The notes under the pieces: generated by a model | What the model saw: the letters and a program-made list of their open reading frames with translations, nothing else | Told to the model about the DNA's origin: nothing | Databases searched by the model: none | Source: Chitinophagales bacterium | GTDB taxonomy: Bacteria > Bacteroidota > Bacteroidia > Chitinophagales > Saprospiraceae | Assembly (NCBI GenBank): GCA_017303875.1 | Contig: JAFLBP010000018.1 | Location: 1-64,000, forward strand | Direction of reading: 5' to 3' | DNA: 64,000 nucleotides | In this document: piece by piece, positions 8,060 through 16,335 of the stretch | Position numbering within the stretch: the first letter of the stretch is position 1 | Layout: each line of letters starts with the position of its first letter | Made by a program: the position numbers and the translations under genes

Positions 8060-9175
8060 TTACATATCATAAGATAACTCTACCACATCTGTTTCCGGAT
8101 GTGCCTGACAGGTCAGGATATAACCGGCCTTAATTTCATCGGTATCCAATGCGTAGCAGGCATCCATTTTTACTTTTCCGCTAATCACTTTGGCCATACA
8201 GGTAGAGCAGGCGCCTGCGGTGCAGGAATAAGGGGGATCATATTTGGCTTTCACCAAAACATCCAGAATGCTTGCGCCAGCAGGAACCGGCAATTCAACG
8301 CGCTGGCCACGCAGGTGAACGATCACGCGTTTGCCACTGCCGGCCGCTGAAGTACCGGCATCCGGAATATCGCCCGGCACGTGATTGGCATTTACAAAAT
8401 GCTCGGTGTAGACTTGTTTTTCCGGTATTCCGCGCGCAAGCAGCATCCCTTTGATGGTGTCGGGCATGTCCTGAGGGCCGCAAACAAAGTAAAAACACTC
8501 CGACTCCGGGCCGTGGGGCATATGCTCGTCTAAGAATTCAGTGGCAGTAGCGGCATCCACCCTGCCTATCTTGCCCTGCCAATTGACGCTGCTTTTTTTG
8601 AACATGCTGAATAGTCCGCCGCCACCCTGCCGGTTAGGACTGCTGAGGATATAATCCACAAACAACTGGCCATTGTAGCGTCGGCTGAGTTCGTCGAGTG
8701 CGTCGCGGAAAATGATTTGCTCTTCATTGCGGTTGCCGTACATCAGGTAGACGGTGCTCATTGGCTCCGCTTCCAGCACGGTTTTAAGAATAGACATGAG
8801 GGGCGTGATGCCGCTGCCCGCAGCAAACAGATAATAGGTGCGGCGTTTATCGTGGTGTAGTTGGTTGAAAAAACGGCCGTCCGGTCGCGAAACCTCCAGT
8901 TGGTCGCCTTCGCGCAGGTGTTCACAGAGCCAGGTCGACACACGGCCGCCCACTACTTTTTTTACGGTAATCACCAATTGATCGTCCAGCGGTGAGGAAG
9001 ACATGGAATAAGAGCGGCGCAATTCGCGGCCATCCTGCATCACACGCACCGTCAGGTATTGGCCCTGCTGGTATTTAAAGGTATCTTTCAACTCGGCCGG
9101 TACACCAATTGCTATGCTTACCGCATCTTTTGTTTCAGCCGTAATCTTTTGAACGGGAAGGGTATAAAAATCCAT
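8060..9175 (-). CDS. PaaE-like ferredoxin-NADP reductase with C-terminal 2Fe-2S domain
   Basis: A three-domain electron-transfer protein of 371 residues. It has an FAD-binding barrel with RRSYSMSS (R54-S57), an NAD(P)-binding domain with AAGSGITPLMSIL near 115, and a plant-type 2Fe-2S domain with YSCTAGACSTC plus a later Cys. The order matches PaaE, the reductase of phenylacetyl-CoA epoxygenase, and related Hmp-like reductases. No other paa genes are nearby, so the partner oxygenase is unknown. ATG 9175 (MDFYTLPVQK) is chosen over the longer frame to 9226 because the extra part overlaps the promoter. Confidence 0.87.
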   Translation of the reverse strand: MDFYTLPVQKITAETKDAVSIAIGVPAELKDTFKYQQGQYLTVRVMQDGRELRRSYSMSSSPLDDQLVITVKKVVGGRVSTWLCEHLREGDQLEVSRPDGRFFNQLHHDKRRTYYLFAAGSGITPLMSILKTVLEAEPMSTVYLMYGNRNEEQIIFRDALDELSRRYNGQLFVDYILSSPNRQGGGGLFSMFKKSSVNWQGKIGRVDAATATEFLDEHMPHGPESECFYFVCGPQDMPDTIKGMLLARGIPEKQVYTEHFVNANHVPGDIPDAGTSAAGSGKRVIVHLRGQRVELPVPAGASILDVLVKAKYDPPYSCTAGACSTCMAKVISGKVKMDACYALDTDEIKAGYILTCQAHPETDVVELSYDM

Positions 9176-9204
9176 ATTCGGGTTTGACTTTTTCTTGCGA
9201 AGCG

Positions 9205-9212
9205 CAAAAGTA
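9205..9212 (-). promoter_or_regulatory. -7 box of the PaaE-like gene
   Basis: TACTTTTG on the minus strand, 30 bases upstream of ATG 9175. A weak TATTT lies at the -33 position. Confidence 0.45.
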
Positions 9213-9249
9213 CGGCGTGGAAACAAGAAGGCTTTTAAATAGTTGAATA

Positions 9250-10719
9250 ATGATTCGAGGATTGTTGTTACCCGCTGTCATGATCTTGTCCTTTTCCCTT
9301 GCAGCGCAAACGGACAAGATCTATTTTGAATTTGACCTTTCCAAAACAGCCACTTTTCCGGGCGGCAGCAGGGCATTGTACGAAACCCTGAAACCACATT
9401 TATATTACCCGGAAGCGACCCTGCTCCGGGGGGCTGGCGGCCCGACAGACCTGATCTTTATCGTAGAACCTGATGGCTCGATAAACGGATTACAGATAAT
9501 CGGCGAGCCGGATACACTGTGCACAGCCATGCTCCGCGAAACAGCACAAAAATATTTATCCCGATGGCATCCTGCCGAAGCCAACGGACATGGGATACGG
9601 GTGCTGAAATGCCTGCAATTTTATTTTCATCCGCACGCAGGCAAGGTATATTTTGTCGGAGAAACCATGCCCGCCTTTTACCCCCTGCACCCGATAGCAG
9701 ATTTTTTTGCCCTTAAACCCGAAGCGCGTTGGAAGTATAAAATACGAACAGACTTTCAGTCTCTCCCCACAGCCAAGCAGGCTCTGCAAATACCTGAGGT
9801 AGTGCTTAAAACCGGTATCAATGCGCAGGTGAGTATTCGTTTACATGTCAATCAGCACGGGGTACTGGAAAAAACAGAAGCGCTCAATGATCCCGGCTAT
9901 GGCATGGCCGAGGCCGCAATCGACTATGGCAACCAGTTCAAATACTGGGTTCCGGAGTGCCGGTATGATACCTGTATCGGATTCAGCAAAGATCTACAGA
10001 TTTATTTCAGGGGGGATTCTGCCGGATTGGCGGCCGACACGCGTGTTTTTGAGGAGACGGCGCACCCGGCTTGGCGCTCCAAGGGCGTCCTCGACGAGGT
10101 GTACATTTCGGAGGCAGACCGGCTTCGCTTGAAAAAAGGCAGTTTAAAATTCAGCCTGATTGTAGAAAAAGACGGCTCTGCTTCAGCGCCGGTATTTTCA
10201 GCGCCTGCCGACAGTATTTTGCAGCGTTACGCCTTGCAGTATTTGCAGGAATACAAAGGTCGCTGGGCGCCCCACTACTTTTGCGACATCAAGGTACGCA
10301 CGGGCATCACGCGTTATCTGTTTTACGATCCGCTGACGGAGCAATGCTATGTACTGGATCGCGATCCGCAGCAATTTCCACCGCCCGATCTGGAGCGTGT
10401 TTACCGGCCGGAGGAGGTTGATGTGCCGCCCCGGCATCGGTTTGGCGACTATACCCTGCGCAATTTACACCGCGAAATCTGGGAATACCCTGCTGCGGCA
10501 CGGGCGGCAGGTATAGAGGGAATGGTACGCATGTCTGTGATCATTAGGCCCAATGGCAGCGTAGAGGCAAGTATAAGCCAAGGGTTGGCCGGCGTGTGCG
10601 ATCGGCTGGCCCTGCGTATTATCCGGGAGGAAAATTTCAAATTCATCCCTGCTTTAAAAAATGGCTACCCGGTGCCATGCCGTATAGAAGTAGAATTACC
10701 CTTTTTTATAGATAAATAA
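9250..10719 (+). CDS. Secreted multi-module TonB C-terminal-domain protein, 489 aa
   Basis: A signal peptide (residues 1-20, ending SLAAQ) precedes what look like four related beta modules. Modules 1 (about 25-120) and 4 (about 395-489) fit the TonB C-terminal pattern: FPGG...YPEA...DLIFIVEPDGSI, and YPAAARAAGIEGMVRMSVIIRPNGSV. Modules 2 and 3 are more divergent. There is no transmembrane anchor and no proline-rich linker, so it is unlikely to be an energy transducer. A periplasmic or outer-membrane role is inferred. The gene is divergent from the PaaE-like gene. Confidence 0.7.
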   Translation: MIRGLLLPAVMILSFSLAAQTDKIYFEFDLSKTATFPGGSRALYETLKPHLYYPEATLLRGAGGPTDLIFIVEPDGSINGLQIIGEPDTLCTAMLRETAQKYLSRWHPAEANGHGIRVLKCLQFYFHPHAGKVYFVGETMPAFYPLHPIADFFALKPEARWKYKIRTDFQSLPTAKQALQIPEVVLKTGINAQVSIRLHVNQHGVLEKTEALNDPGYGMAEAAIDYGNQFKYWVPECRYDTCIGFSKDLQIYFRGDSAGLAADTRVFEETAHPAWRSKGVLDEVYISEADRLRLKKGSLKFSLIVEKDGSASAPVFSAPADSILQRYALQYLQEYKGRWAPHYFCDIKVRTGITRYLFYDPLTEQCYVLDRDPQQFPPPDLERVYRPEEVDVPPRHRFGDYTLRNLHREIWEYPAAARAAGIEGMVRMSVIIRPNGSVEASISQGLAGVCDRLALRIIREENFKFIPALKNGYPVPCRIEVELPFFIDK

Positions 10720-10895
10720 GTGCAAAAATTGGCAAAAATTCGGCCTTCACAAATTTTTTTTGGAAAAAGCGGGCATTGGCTACGCCATCATTCCCCGGCG
10801 CATCATACATTTGGCGGCACAATTTCTGAATATGCTCTGAGATAAGGCCAAATTATACGACACAACATTTTCAAAACGAAACATTTGTACCGCAC

Positions 10896-12182
10896 ATGAG
10901 TAACATTAACCCATCGCGCCTTTTCTTCGCTTCCTGTATGGCGCTGACGGTGACCTCAATGACCTTTGCCATCCGCGCCGGCATGGTAGAACCGCTGGGT
11001 AAAGAGTTTGGCCTGAGTGAAACACAACTCGGCTGGATTGTAGGCATGGCCTTTTTCGGCTTTCCGGTAGCAACCACCCTCGGCGGCTTCATTGTTGACC
11101 AGATCGGGATGAAACGCCTGATGTGGGTAGCTTTTGCCGCACACTTGTTGGGCCTGGTGCTCACCATTTTTGCCGGCGGCTTCCTGACATTGATGATTTC
11201 CACCTTCCTCATTGGCTTTGCCAACGGTATGGTTGAGGCAGTTTGCAATCCTTTGGTGGCCTCTTTGTATCCGAACAAAAAGGTGGTGATGCTCAATAAA
11301 TTTCACGTCTGGTTTCCGGGCGGTATTGTTATTGGCGCCTTACTGGCAGCCGGGATGAATGCTGCAAAAGCCCATTTTGGCTTTGAAAGCTTCCTGAACT
11401 GGCAGTGGCAGGTGGGTTTGATTCTGATTCCTACTTTGTTCTACGGCTGGTTGTTTCTCGGACAAAAATTCCCCCGCACCGAACGTGTGGAAATGGGCGT
11501 TTCTACGGGCGATATGTTCAAGGCGGCATTCACTCCGCTCTTTCTGTTTCTGGTGGTGTGTATGTTTTTCACGGCCAACACCGAGCTGAGTACCAACCAG
11601 TGGATCGACAAATTATTGGGCAATGCAGGCGCCAACTCTTTGCTTATTCTGGCGCTTATCAACGGTATTATGGCCTTCGGGCGTTTCTTTGGCGAGCCGA
11701 TCATTCACAAACTCAACCCAACCGGCGTGTTGCTCATTTCTGCCATCCTGGCGGCTATCGGGCTGTTCCTGCTGCGTTCGGTGGAAGGCAATGCACTGTA
11801 TGCTGCCGCCGTCATTTTTGCGCTTGGCGTCTGTTATTTCTGGCCGACCATGCTGGGTTATACCAGCGAACGCGTGCCCAAAAGCGGCGCCCTTGGCCTT
11901 TCGCTAATGGGTGGCGTAGGGATGCTTGGTAACTGGGCTTACCAGACCTTCTTTATCGGCCCAAAATTAGATGCCGAAAAAGCGGCACTCACGCCCGGCA
12001 TCCAGGCAAGTAAAACCGCAGAGCTGACAGCTCAGGGTGGCGACATGAGTACCCTGACTGAAGTTGTGACCAAACAAGTGGAGCTGCTCGCAGGCAAAGA
12101 AGTATTGGCCAGCATCAATATTCTGCCCCTTTTCCTGATTGTGGCCTTTGCAGGCCTGTGGTTTGTCATGCGCAAAAAGTAA
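10896..12182 (+). CDS. MFS transporter, 428 aa
   Basis: A twelve-helix major-facilitator protein of 428 residues. The conserved loop 2-3 reads GGFIVDQIGMKRLMWV, and FANGMVEAVCNPLVASLYP in the first half is reminiscent of sugar/nucleoside MFS carriers of Bacteroidota. About 60 extra residues (LDAEKAALTPGIQASK to LLAGKEVL) form a soluble loop before the last helix. The substrate is unknown. The gene is followed by a palindrome cluster and a two-way terminator. Confidence 0.85.
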   Translation: MSNINPSRLFFASCMALTVTSMTFAIRAGMVEPLGKEFGLSETQLGWIVGMAFFGFPVATTLGGFIVDQIGMKRLMWVAFAAHLLGLVLTIFAGGFLTLMISTFLIGFANGMVEAVCNPLVASLYPNKKVVMLNKFHVWFPGGIVIGALLAAGMNAAKAHFGFESFLNWQWQVGLILIPTLFYGWLFLGQKFPRTERVEMGVSTGDMFKAAFTPLFLFLVVCMFFTANTELSTNQWIDKLLGNAGANSLLILALINGIMAFGRFFGEPIIHKLNPTGVLLISAILAAIGLFLLRSVEGNALYAAAVIFALGVCYFWPTMLGYTSERVPKSGALGLSLMGGVGMLGNWAYQTFFIGPKLDAEKAALTPGIQASKTAELTAQGGDMSTLTEVVTKQVELLAGKEVLASINILPLFLIVAFAGLWFVMRKK

Positions 12183-12185
12183 CGT

Positions 12186-12385
12186 ACTGCGAAGCTCCGC
12201 TTCGCAGTCGTATCGCGAAGCTTTGCTTCGTAGTTGTATAGCGAAGCTTTGCTTCGCAAAAAAAGCCCGGAAAAAGGTAGCAATCCTTTTCTCCGGGCTT
12301 TTTTAGTATACGCTGTTGAGTGGGTTGTGGCGCGAAGCGAAGCTTCACGGTACTGCTGCGAAGCGAAGCTTCGCAGTACGGTACG
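12186..12385. repeat. Cluster of GCGAAGC-type palindromes
   Basis: At least five short palindromes sharing the core GCGAAGC-N3-GCTTCGC, starting with the perfect ACTGCGAAGC/GCTTCGCAGT at 12186-12208 and continuing near 12214, 12241, 12341 and 12358. The terminator at 12258-12305 sits in the middle. The same word occurs at 1337-1395. Confidence 0.75.
12258..12305. terminator. Bidirectional intrinsic terminator
   Basis: Stem AAAAAAGCCCGGA / TCCGGGCTTTTTT with an internal AAGG/CCTT extension. There is a T-run on both strands. It serves the converging MFS and mnmA genes. Confidence 0.8.
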
Positions 12386-12389
12386 TGGC

Positions 12390-13478
12390 TTACATAATGA
12401 TACCGCCGCCGATCAGGTCGTCGCCTTCATAAAAAACGGCGCTTTGGCCGGGGGCAATTCCTTTGACATTGGCGTGAAAGACCACTTCCACATTTTTACC
12501 GACCCCATGCAGGGTGGAATAAGTACCACCATCGCGGTAGCGGACTTTCGTGACCGCCTCCAGGCCGGCTTCAGGTACTTCGGGATATTTCATCAGGTTG
12601 AGCTTGCCGACCATCATGGCGTTGCGAATCAGTTCTTCTTCGCGGCCAAGCACCACGGTATTGGTTTCGGGTCGGATTTCGGTGACGAACATGGGTTCGC
12701 CGAGTGCAATGCCGAGTCCTTTGCGCTGACCGATGGTATAGAAAGGGTAGCCTTCGTGTTGTCCCAGAATTTTACCGCTTTTATCTATAAAATTACCGCC
12801 GCGCACCTGATCATCAAGGCCTTCTACCCGACGGCGCAGGAAGCCGCGGTAGTCGTTGTCGGGCACAAAACAGATTTCATAGCTCTCGGCTTTTTTGCTC
12901 AGTTCCAGGAAGCCGCGTTCGGCGGCCATTTGCCGTACTTCGGGTTTGGTGTAAACTCCGAGTGGCATACGGGTACGATTGAGGCATTCCTGCGAAAGGC
13001 CCCAGAGTACGTAGCTTTGATCTTTTTGAAGGTCCTTGGCCCGTGTGATGTATTTACGGCCTTCCAGCTCGTTGATAATGCCGTAGTGGCCGGTCGCAAT
13101 AAACTCACAATCGAGCATATCTGCGCGACGCAGCAGGCTGTTCCACTTGATATGCGTATTGCACAGCACACAAGGGTTCGGCGTGCGGCCTGCCATATAT
13201 TCATCAACAAAGTTATCAATGACGTAATCGCCGAATTCTTCGCGAATATCAATGATAAAATGGTGAAAACCCAACTTCACTGCTACCTGACGGGCGTCGT
13301 TGATACTGTCGAGCGAGCAACAGCCGGTTTCCTTGGTAACGCCGCCGGAAGTTGCATAATCCCAGGTCTTCATGGTAATACCAATGACCTCCCAACCCTC
13401 CTCATGGAGCAGGACGGCGGTAATGGTACTATCAATTCCGCCGGACATGGCAACCAATGCTTTTCCGTGACGTGACAT
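12390..13478 (-). CDS. mnmA: tRNA-specific 2-thiouridylase MnmA
   Basis: Adds sulfur to U34 of tRNA(Lys, Glu, Gln). The 362-residue protein has the PP-loop SGGIDS at 12-17, the paired catalytic cysteines C103 (NPCVLCN) and C203 (YEICFVPD), and the conserved GQRKGLGIA motif. Length is normal. It lies downstream of clpP on the same strand, separated by the hairpin at 13497-13582, and converges with the MFS gene. Confidence 0.95.
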   Translation of the reverse strand: MSRHGKALVAMSGGIDSTITAVLLHEEGWEVIGITMKTWDYATSGGVTKETGCCSLDSINDARQVAVKLGFHHFIIDIREEFGDYVIDNFVDEYMAGRTPNPCVLCNTHIKWNSLLRRADMLDCEFIATGHYGIINELEGRKYITRAKDLQKDQSYVLWGLSQECLNRTRMPLGVYTKPEVRQMAAERGFLELSKKAESYEICFVPDNDYRGFLRRRVEGLDDQVRGGNFIDKSGKILGQHEGYPFYTIGQRKGLGIALGEPMFVTEIRPETNTVVLGREEELIRNAMMVGKLNLMKYPEVPEAGLEAVTKVRYRDGGTYSTLHGVGKNVEVVFHANVKGIAPGQSAVFYEGDDLIGGGIIM

Positions 13479-13496
13479 AAAAAGGAGGTGTAAAAG

Positions 13497-13582
13497 GGGG
13501 GTTAGGGTTTGGGGGTTTTAGTGTTTTAGTTAGGAACAGCCCAACTTCTAAAACACTTAAACACTTAAACACTAACCCCCCT
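13497..13582. repeat. Intergenic hairpin of GTTTTAGTG words
   Basis: Left arm TTAGGGTTTGGGGGTTTTAGTG, right arm of AAACACTTAAACACTTA words ending in CTAACCCCCC. It lies between clpP and mnmA, about six bases beyond the clpP stop. It is the same dialect as the hairpins at 7378 and 14388. Confidence 0.7.
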
Positions 13583-13588
13583 AAAAAG

Positions 13589-14287
13589 TTACTTCGCGAT
13601 TTTTTGATTTTCGCGGGTGAGTACTTCATCTACGAGGCCGTAGGCTTTTGCCTCTTCGGCGCTCATCCAGTTATCGCGGTCGCAGTCGGCCTCGATGGTT
13701 TCGTAGGGCTGGCCGGTGTGGTTGGCGAGGATGTCGTAGAGCGACTTCTGCATTTTTTTGATGAGCTTGTAGGAGATTTCGATATCCGAAACCTGCCCTT
13801 GAGCGCCACCCATGGGCTGGTGAATCATTACATGGCTGTGAAAGAGGCAGGAGCGTTTGCCTTTGGCGCCTGCTGCGAGCAGTACGGCGCCCATTGAGGC
13901 GGCCAGACCGGTGCAGATGGTGCTTACATCGGGCGAGACATATTGCATCGTATCATAAATACCGAGGCCGTCAATGACTGAACCACCTGGGCTGTTGATG
14001 AACATTTGCACATCGCGCTTGGGGTCGGTGCTTTCCAGGAAAAGTAATTGTGCCTGAATAACATTCGACACATACTCTGTAACCGGAACCCCCATGAAGA
14101 TGATGCGATCCATCATCAGGCGGCTAAATACGTCGAGCGATGCTGCATTGAGCTGGCGCTCTTCAATTACGTAAGGGGTAAACGCGCGAATCCCGGGGGC
14201 CGTGCGATCCATATACGTATCAAGGTGCATGCCGCTCATGCCAAGATGCTTGACGGCATACTTTCTAAATTCATTTTTGTCAAACAT
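13589..14287 (-). CDS. clpP: ATP-dependent Clp protease proteolytic subunit
   Basis: Serine peptidase that forms the barrel of the Clp protease. In this 232-residue protein the triad is visible: Ser131 in GLAASMGAV, His156 in MIHQPMGG and Asp205 in DCDRDNW, with the same spacing as in the well-studied enzymes. The N-terminal extension (about 35 residues) is longer than in E. coli. ATG 14287 (MFDKNEF) is chosen. The frame can be extended two codons to a TTG. It follows the trigger-factor gene on the same strand, as in many bacteria, with the composite hairpin between them. No clpX lies beside it. Confidence 0.95.
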   Translation of the reverse strand: MFDKNEFRKYAVKHLGMSGMHLDTYMDRTAPGIRAFTPYVIEERQLNAASLDVFSRLMMDRIIFMGVPVTEYVSNVIQAQLLFLESTDPKRDVQMFINSPGGSVIDGLGIYDTMQYVSPDVSTICTGLAASMGAVLLAAGAKGKRSCLFHSHVMIHQPMGGAQGQVSDIEISYKLIKKMQKSLYDILANHTGQPYETIEADCDRDNWMSAEEAKAYGLVDEVLTRENQKIAK

Positions 14288-14387
14288 AATCAATTCAATT
14301 TTGAGGCAAGTGTAACAACTTTATCGCAATAAGGCTCAATCCTGTAAGCGCCTGGAACTGAAAAGTCCGACGAAACAAGCGTTTATT

Positions 14388-14546
14388 AACGATGAACGAT
14401 GAGTGATGAACGATGAATGATGAGTGTTTTAGTGTTTATGTGTTTTAGTGTTTTGGTGGATAGATTGGAAAAGCCAAATTATCCAAAACACTTAAATACC
14501 AAAACACTAAAACACCAAAACACATAAACACTCATCGTTCATCGTT
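14388..14546. repeat. Composite hairpin, GATGAACGATGA plus GTGTTTTAGT words
   Basis: The outer part of each arm uses GATGAACGATGAGT words (CATCGTTCATCG on the other side) and the inner part uses GTGTTTTAGTG words (CACTAAAACACC). The two 'dialects' are nested in one long inverted repeat. The right arm ends at the TAG stop of the trigger-factor gene. Confidence 0.75.
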
Positions 14547-15953
14547 CTAAACGAGGTTTCCTTGTGCTTGTTCGGTTTGGGCCTTATTTGAAATTTCGTC
14601 AACAATTTTTTGGAATTCCTCGGAAGGAATGGCCTTATCCACGATGGTCACTTCGCGACGGATGGCGTTGGTAAGTTTATCCCATTCCAGTTCATCCTGT
14701 ACTTTTTTCACCTCTTTTTGATCTTTCAACATGCGGTCGAGGGCGCTGTCGATGACATTTTCAGGCAGTTCAGCCTGGAAATAACGCAAGAGGCGCTTGC
14801 GGAACTCCTGGCGCACATCTTCGTCGCTCACTTCAACTACGAGCATTTCCTTAATGCGGTCGCGGATAACCGTCCAGCGCAGATTTTCGAGGAATGCGGG
14901 GAATTCCTGTGCGATCTGCTCATCGGTCAGGCGGCCTTCATTGGTGGCTTTGAGCCAGTTTTTGAGGAAGTTTTCGGGCAGTTCCACGCGGTTGAGTTCG
15001 AGGAGGCGCTCCTGGAAGCTGCGCATGAGCAGGGCTTCGGCGCGGGAGTCGTAGAATTCGAGGATACCGCCTTTTAGGGCATCAACGGCTTCTTCTTTGC
15101 TATTAACGCGGCCTTCACCGAAGTAGCCGGTAAAGAACTCCTCGTTGAGTTCGGCCTCGCCGACACGGCTGACTTCCTCGATAGTGCCTTCAAACCAGTC
15201 GCCAACAACGCGGTTGTCGTCGGCAGGCAGGTTGAGGATGTACTTGCGGTACATCTCTTCTTTTCCCTGTTGTTCAACACCGCGGGCGTTGAAGCGGAAG
15301 GTGTCGCCTTTTTTAAGGCCGAGGAGTTGGGTTTTGAGGCTTTCGTCGCCGATATTTTGGAGGAAGATGGTCATGGTGGTTTCCCAGCCATCTGCCTTGA
15401 TGTTGTCGCCGTCGAGTTCGCGGGCAGCAACTTTCAGGAGGTCATTGTCCTGAATATCGTTTTCCGGATTGGTGCGACCGCCCATGCGCTTACGGGCGTA
15501 CTCGAGGTCTTTTTCTGCGAGTGCGTCGAGGTCGGAAACGGTGAGGCGTTCGAAGGTTTGTTTTTTATCCAAGCCTTGCAGCTCAAATGCGCCGACATAC
15601 CCTACTTCGTAGTGGATGGTATATTCTTCGTCGAGTTGGTCTATTTTAAAAGAGAAAGGCTTGATGTCGCCGGTCAGCATGGGTTGTCCGAGGATATCGA
15701 GCTGACTTTCGCGCAGGAAACGCATCAGTTCATCCGAAAACATACGATTGACCGTTTCACTAACGATCGAGCTGCCGTACATACGCTTAACAAAATCAAC
15801 CGGCGCCTGGCCCTGACGGAAGCCGCGAATGTTGGCACGCTGGCGGAAACTTTTCAGTTCCTGCTGCACAAGGGGCTTAAGTTCGTCGCGGGTGATGGTG
15901 ATGCTGAGTACGGAGGAAGTATTATCTTGTTCCTTACGGACAATATTAGGCAT
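14547..15953 (-). CDS. tig: Trigger factor
   Basis: Ribosome-associated chaperone for nascent chains. The 468-residue protein starts MPNIVRKEQDNTSSVLSITITRDELKP and contains the ribosome-binding signature-like segment FRQRANIRGFRQGQAPVDFVKRMYG at about residues 34-58. A middle domain and a long helical C-terminal arm follow. The usual order tig-clpP is kept. ATG 15953 is chosen because the longer frame runs into the tRNA-Leu gene. The FKBP-like middle domain is divergent, as is common in Bacteroidota. Confidence 0.9.
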   Translation of the reverse strand: MPNIVRKEQDNTSSVLSITITRDELKPLVQQELKSFRQRANIRGFRQGQAPVDFVKRMYGSSIVSETVNRMFSDELMRFLRESQLDILGQPMLTGDIKPFSFKIDQLDEEYTIHYEVGYVGAFELQGLDKKQTFERLTVSDLDALAEKDLEYARKRMGGRTNPENDIQDNDLLKVAARELDGDNIKADGWETTMTIFLQNIGDESLKTQLLGLKKGDTFRFNARGVEQQGKEEMYRKYILNLPADDNRVVGDWFEGTIEEVSRVGEAELNEEFFTGYFGEGRVNSKEEAVDALKGGILEFYDSRAEALLMRSFQERLLELNRVELPENFLKNWLKATNEGRLTDEQIAQEFPAFLENLRWTVIRDRIKEMLVVEVSDEDVRQEFRKRLLRYFQAELPENVIDSALDRMLKDQKEVKKVQDELEWDKLTNAIRREVTIVDKAIPSEEFQKIVDEISNKAQTEQAQGNLV

Positions 15954-15995
15954 GATGAAAAACGGTACGTGATATTGAAAAAATCGAGAAAAATG

Positions 15996-16077
15996 TGCGG
16001 GTGGAGGGACTCGAACCCCCATGCCTCGCGGCGCCAGATCCTAAGTCTGGTACGTCTACCAATTTCGCCACACCCGC
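15996..16077 (-). tRNA. tRNA-Leu (anticodon UAG)
   Basis: An 82-base cloverleaf without encoded CCA: acceptor GCGGGTG/CACCCGC, anticodon stem CCAGA/TCTGG around loop CTTAGGA (UAG at 16041-16043, reading CUN), a long variable arm of class II type, and T-loop GGTTCGAGTCC. It precedes the trigger-factor gene by 42 bases on the same strand. A -7 box lies upstream. Confidence 0.95.
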
Positions 16078-16109
16078 ATCTTGAGCCAAGATATGCTCAT
16101 AAAGGGCCG

Positions 16110-16117
16110 CAAAGGTA
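16110..16117 (-). promoter_or_regulatory. -7 box of tRNA-Leu
   Basis: TACCTTTG on the minus strand, 33 bases upstream of the tRNA 5' end. No clear -33 box. Confidence 0.5.
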
Positions 16118-16132
16118 CGGAATTTTTTTTAA

Positions 16133-16335
16133 CGATAAACTATGAATGATGAACGATGAATATTTTTTTAAGGTTCGAGGTTCAGGGTTTGGAGGTTTGG
16201 AGGTTTGGGGTTCACCTTATTTTGATGTCTACTCTGGTGAGGAAGTCCAGAAGTCCAGAAGTCCACCCCCGAACCTCCGAACCCTGAACCCTGAACCTCC
16301 GAACCCCGAACCCCGAACCCCAAACCTCCAAACCT
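16133..16335. repeat. Composite hairpin, GATGAATGATGAACGATGA plus GAGGTTTGGAGG words
   Basis: The left flank has GATGAATGATGAACGATGAA. The arms proper are built of GGTTTGGAGG-like words on the left and CCTCCGAACCCTGAACC-like words on the right, around a loop near 16220-16260 that contains AAGTCCAG tandem copies. The right arm ends directly at the TAA stop of the sulfatase gene. Confidence 0.7.

Noticed and set aside
12234..13475. A 413-residue open frame antisense to mnmA
   Set aside because: It begins in the palindrome cluster and terminator and runs antisense through mnmA, which has all catalytic cysteines.
13479..13487. CCTCC next to the mnmA start as a ribosome-binding site
   Set aside because: On the coding strand it reads ACCTCCTTTTT, the complement-like orientation of a Shine-Dalgarno sequence, so it cannot pair with 16S rRNA.
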